The notes under the pieces are model-generated. The model made no database searches and was not told the origin of the DNA. It was given only the letters and a program-made list of their open reading frames with translations. A stretch of DNA of 6,387 bases from NCBI GenBank assembly GCA_964393105.1, contig CAYMSM010000021.1, forward strand, positions 1 to 6,387, written 5' to 3'. Numbering within the stretch: the stretch's first letter is position 1; each line of letters opens with the position of its first letter. The position numbers and the translations under genes are program-made. This stretch comes from CALMEC01 sp964393105 (GTDB lineage: Bacteria; Actinomycetota; Thermoleophilia; Miltoncostaeales; Miltoncostaeaceae). This document shows positions 4,785 to 6,387 of the stretch, in pieces.

Positions 4785-5441
4785 GTGCAGCTGCCCATGC
4801 GTTTCCTGATCGTTGCGAGCATCGCCGTGCTCGCCGCGGTGCCGGCCGCTGGCGCCGGTCAGGCGCCGGTGTTCCGGTCGAGCATCTCTACCTTGAGCGC
4901 GAAGGAGCGCGCGGCGATGACGCCGAGCGTGTGGCGCCGCGGGTGTCCCGTCAACATTGGCTCGCTGCGGATGGTCCGCGTGAGCCACTGGGACTTTCGC
5001 GGAACGGTCCGCACCGGGCGGCTCGTGGTCCACCGCGACGCGGCGACTGACGTCGTCGCGATCATGCGCGACCTGTACGCGGCACGGTTCCCGATCAGAT
5101 GGATGGTGCCCATCGAGCGCTTCGGCGGAAGCGACTTCCGGTCGATCGAGGCAGACAACACGAGCGCGTTCAACTGCCGGTACGTCGACGGAACCACCCG
5201 GTGGTCCAACCACGCCTACGGCCGCGCGATCGACATCAACCCCATCGAGAACCCCTATGTCTCGCGCGGCCGGACCTCCCACAAAGCGAGCGCCCCATAC
5301 GTCACACGAACGCCACGGCGGCGCGGGATGATCGTCGAGGGCGACGCCGCCACCCGCGCAATCGACGCGGCGGGGTGGGGCTGGGGCGGTCGCTGGAGCG
5401 GGGTCAAGGACTATCAGCACATCTCGTCGTCGGGACGATAG
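4785..5441 (+). CDS. Secreted M15-family zinc peptidase (D,D-carboxypeptidase-like)
   Basis: The protein has 218 residues from the GTG at 4785, or 214 from the ATG at 4797. A signal peptide is evident: MRFLIVASIAVLAAVPAAGA with likely cleavage near AGA-GQA. The M15 metal-binding pattern is complete: SNHAYGRAIDIN at 141-152 provides H143 and D150, and KDYQH at 208-212 provides catalytic D209 and the third zinc ligand H212. Other features match the VanY-like actinobacterial branch: GCPV at 53-56, the F.G....G.LVVH strand at 71-83, a tract at 124-132 including NTSAFNCR, and GWGWGGRW at 197-204. The two cysteines C54 and C131 may form a disulfide. The enzyme should act outside the membrane on peptidoglycan stem peptides, either as a carboxypeptidase or as an endopeptidase; the substrate cannot be told from sequence. 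The position of the -10 box favours the GTG start. The gene is convergent with the lipoprotein gene. Confidence 0.88.
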   Translation: MQLPMRFLIVASIAVLAAVPAAGAGQAPVFRSSISTLSAKERAAMTPSVWRRGCPVNIGSLRMVRVSHWDFRGTVRTGRLVVHRDAATDVVAIMRDLYAARFPIRWMVPIERFGGSDFRSIEADNTSAFNCRYVDGTTRWSNHAYGRAIDINPIENPYVSRGRTSHKASAPYVTRTPRRRGMIVEGDAATRAIDAAGWGWGGRWSGVKDYQHISSSGR

Positions 5442-5442
5442 G

Positions 5443-5465
5443 GCCGCCCAGCCCCAGCTGGCGGC
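5443..5465. terminator. GC hairpin between convergent genes
   Basis: GCCGCCCAGC (5443-5452) pairs with GCTGGCGGC (5457-5465), with one bulged C and a CCCA loop. It starts two bases after the M15 stop and lies 27 bases from the lipoprotein stop on the other strand. There is no T tract on either side, so it may be a factor-assisted or bidirectional 3'-end hairpin. Confidence 0.45.
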
Positions 5466-5491
5466 AGCCGTCGCCGCCCACCGCGTGCGGG

Positions 5492-6307
5492 CTACTTGCC
5501 GGGCGTGTAGCTGACGAGCTCGGCGCGACCGCCCGCGCCATCGAGGTGGATGCTGAGAAGCGGCCCGACACCGGGCGCGTAGAACTTGAGCTCCTGGACC
5601 TTCGGCTCGGTCGGTACGAGGTCGCGGGTCATCAGGACCCCGTCGGCGAAGTGGCCGAACGGAACCTCGACCTGCTCCTGCCCCACGGTGATGACCGCGG
5701 CCCTGTCCTCGGCCTCGCCCGCGTAGTACTCCTGACGGTATGCGAGGCCCGGTACGGGGTCGGCGGGCATGGCGATCCCCGGTTGCGCTCCGTCGACACC
5801 GGCCTCGAACGAGCCGGCGCGATCGACGAGCTTGCCGTTCTCGAAGTTCTTGACGGCCTCGCCCATGTACCAGATGTTGCCGGCCGCGTCCTGGGCGTAC
5901 CAGTCGTCGGTGACCTCGACCGGTACCCCGTTCTCGCTGACCGTGTCACGGATCACACGGGCGGTGACCCCGTTGGCGATCTTCTTGAGCTCGTCGGTGA
6001 CCGTGACGACGACCTTCTGCTTGGCGCCCGTGGTGTCGGACTCGGAGTAGACCCACGTGCTGCCCGGCGTCATCGGCCAGTACAGGTTGTCGATCCTGGT
6101 CGAGAAGTCCTTCGGGTCGAGGTCGCTCGGTTCGCTCCCCTGCGGCAGGCCGCGGTTGGGGGTATCGGCGATCGGGCCCGCCGGCGCCGTCGCAGGTGAT
6201 CCGGCATCGCTGCTGCCGGTGGTACGTGTACCGGTGCCACCGCACCCGGCGATTCCGGCGACCGCGACGGCCATGATGATCAGTGCGACGCTCCTGTGCA
6301 TGCCCAT
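5492..6307 (-). CDS. Conserved hypothetical lipoprotein
   Basis: The protein has 271 residues. The N-terminus MGMHRSVALIIMAVAVAGIAGCGG is a lipoprotein signal with the lipobox IAGC, so C22 would be lipidated and the protein anchored to the outer face of the membrane. A low-complexity Ser/Thr/Ala/Pro/Gly linker runs to about residue 55. The globular part begins with IDNLYWPMTPGSTWVY and contains DDWYAQDAAGNIWYMGE, GSFEAGVDGAQPGIAMPA, YRQEYYAGEAEDRA and FYAPGVG. I recognise these as conserved in an uncharacterised actinobacterial family of beta-rich exported proteins, but know no function. The start at 6307 is supported by AAGGGA (plus-strand 6315-6320) seven bases upstream; an in-frame ATG at 6301 is possible. 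It is transcribed alone within the window. Confidence 0.85.
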   Translation of the reverse strand: MGMHRSVALIIMAVAVAGIAGCGGTGTRTTGSSDAGSPATAPAGPIADTPNRGLPQGSEPSDLDPKDFSTRIDNLYWPMTPGSTWVYSESDTTGAKQKVVVTVTDELKKIANGVTARVIRDTVSENGVPVEVTDDWYAQDAAGNIWYMGEAVKNFENGKLVDRAGSFEAGVDGAQPGIAMPADPVPGLAYRQEYYAGEAEDRAAVITVGQEQVEVPFGHFADGVLMTRDLVPTEPKVQELKFYAPGVGPLLSIHLDGAGGRAELVSYTPGK

Positions 6308-6331
6308 GAGACTGTCCCTTCACTCCGGAAT

Positions 6332-6352
6332 GTGGCCGCCGGTCGCGGCCAC
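6332..6352. other. Perfect 8-bp hairpin upstream of the lipoprotein gene
   Basis: GTGGCCGC (6332-6339) pairs perfectly with GCGGCCAC (6345-6352) around a five-base loop. It lies 24 bases upstream of the minus-strand lipoprotein start, next to its ribosome-binding site. It may be a 5'-leader hairpin of that mRNA or an operator. On the plus strand it is followed by a pyrimidine-rich run including CTTCTTTCT, so a terminator role for a plus-strand transcript is also possible. Confidence 0.4.
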
Positions 6353-6387
6353 CGAGAGCTTCTTTCTAGGCCCGTTCGATGAGAGTC

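Noticed and set aside
4350..5420. Long open frame on the minus strand, 356 codons.
   Set aside because: It is antisense to the well-supported M15 peptidase and its translation looks like a high-GC shadow frame.
5099..6199. Long open frame on the plus strand, 366 codons.
   Set aside because: It overlaps the M15 gene in another frame and is antisense to the lipoprotein. Its composition is that of a shadow frame.

Overview
The window is GC-rich throughout and uses G/C-ending codons. This, together with an actinobacterial-type M15 peptidase, a mycobacterial-type MazEF pair and several signs of leaderless transcription, points to a high-GC Actinomycetota chromosome. A deep-branching lineage such as Thermoleophilia or Acidimicrobiia is possible, but that placement is inference. 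No RNA genes, CRISPR arrays or complete transposons are visible.

Left part (1-1521): the 3' two-thirds of a YgfZ/GcvT-like folate-binding protein gene. It is followed by a secreted protein built from three diverged repeats, each carrying one cysteine pair, and ending in six aspartates. A strong hairpin terminator closes this gene.

Middle part (1541-3514): a glutathione S-transferase that keeps only its N-terminal thioredoxin-fold half and stops being recognisable a few bases before a convergent gene. That convergent gene encodes a small serine-recombinase-like protein that lacks the nucleophilic serine and one catalytic arginine. Divergent from it, across a 42-bp AT-rich gap, lies an AlkA-type DNA-3-methyladenine glycosylase.

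Right-centre (3515-4784): a compact MazE/MazF toxin-antitoxin operon with a promoter so close to the antitoxin ATG that the mRNA should be leaderless. Three copies of a 48-bp structured repeat, all in the same orientation, flank it: one upstream and two downstream. I see no other occurrence of this repeat in the window, and it is the least explained element here.

Right part (4785-6387): a secreted M15-family D,D-carboxypeptidase-like zinc peptidase converging on a conserved hypothetical lipoprotein on the minus strand, with a GC-rich hairpin between their stops. The genes look like independent housekeeping or accessory units, not one pathway. The region 1541-4784 has the character of a rearrangement-prone segment, with a truncated gene, a recombinase relic, a toxin-antitoxin pair and dispersed repeats.
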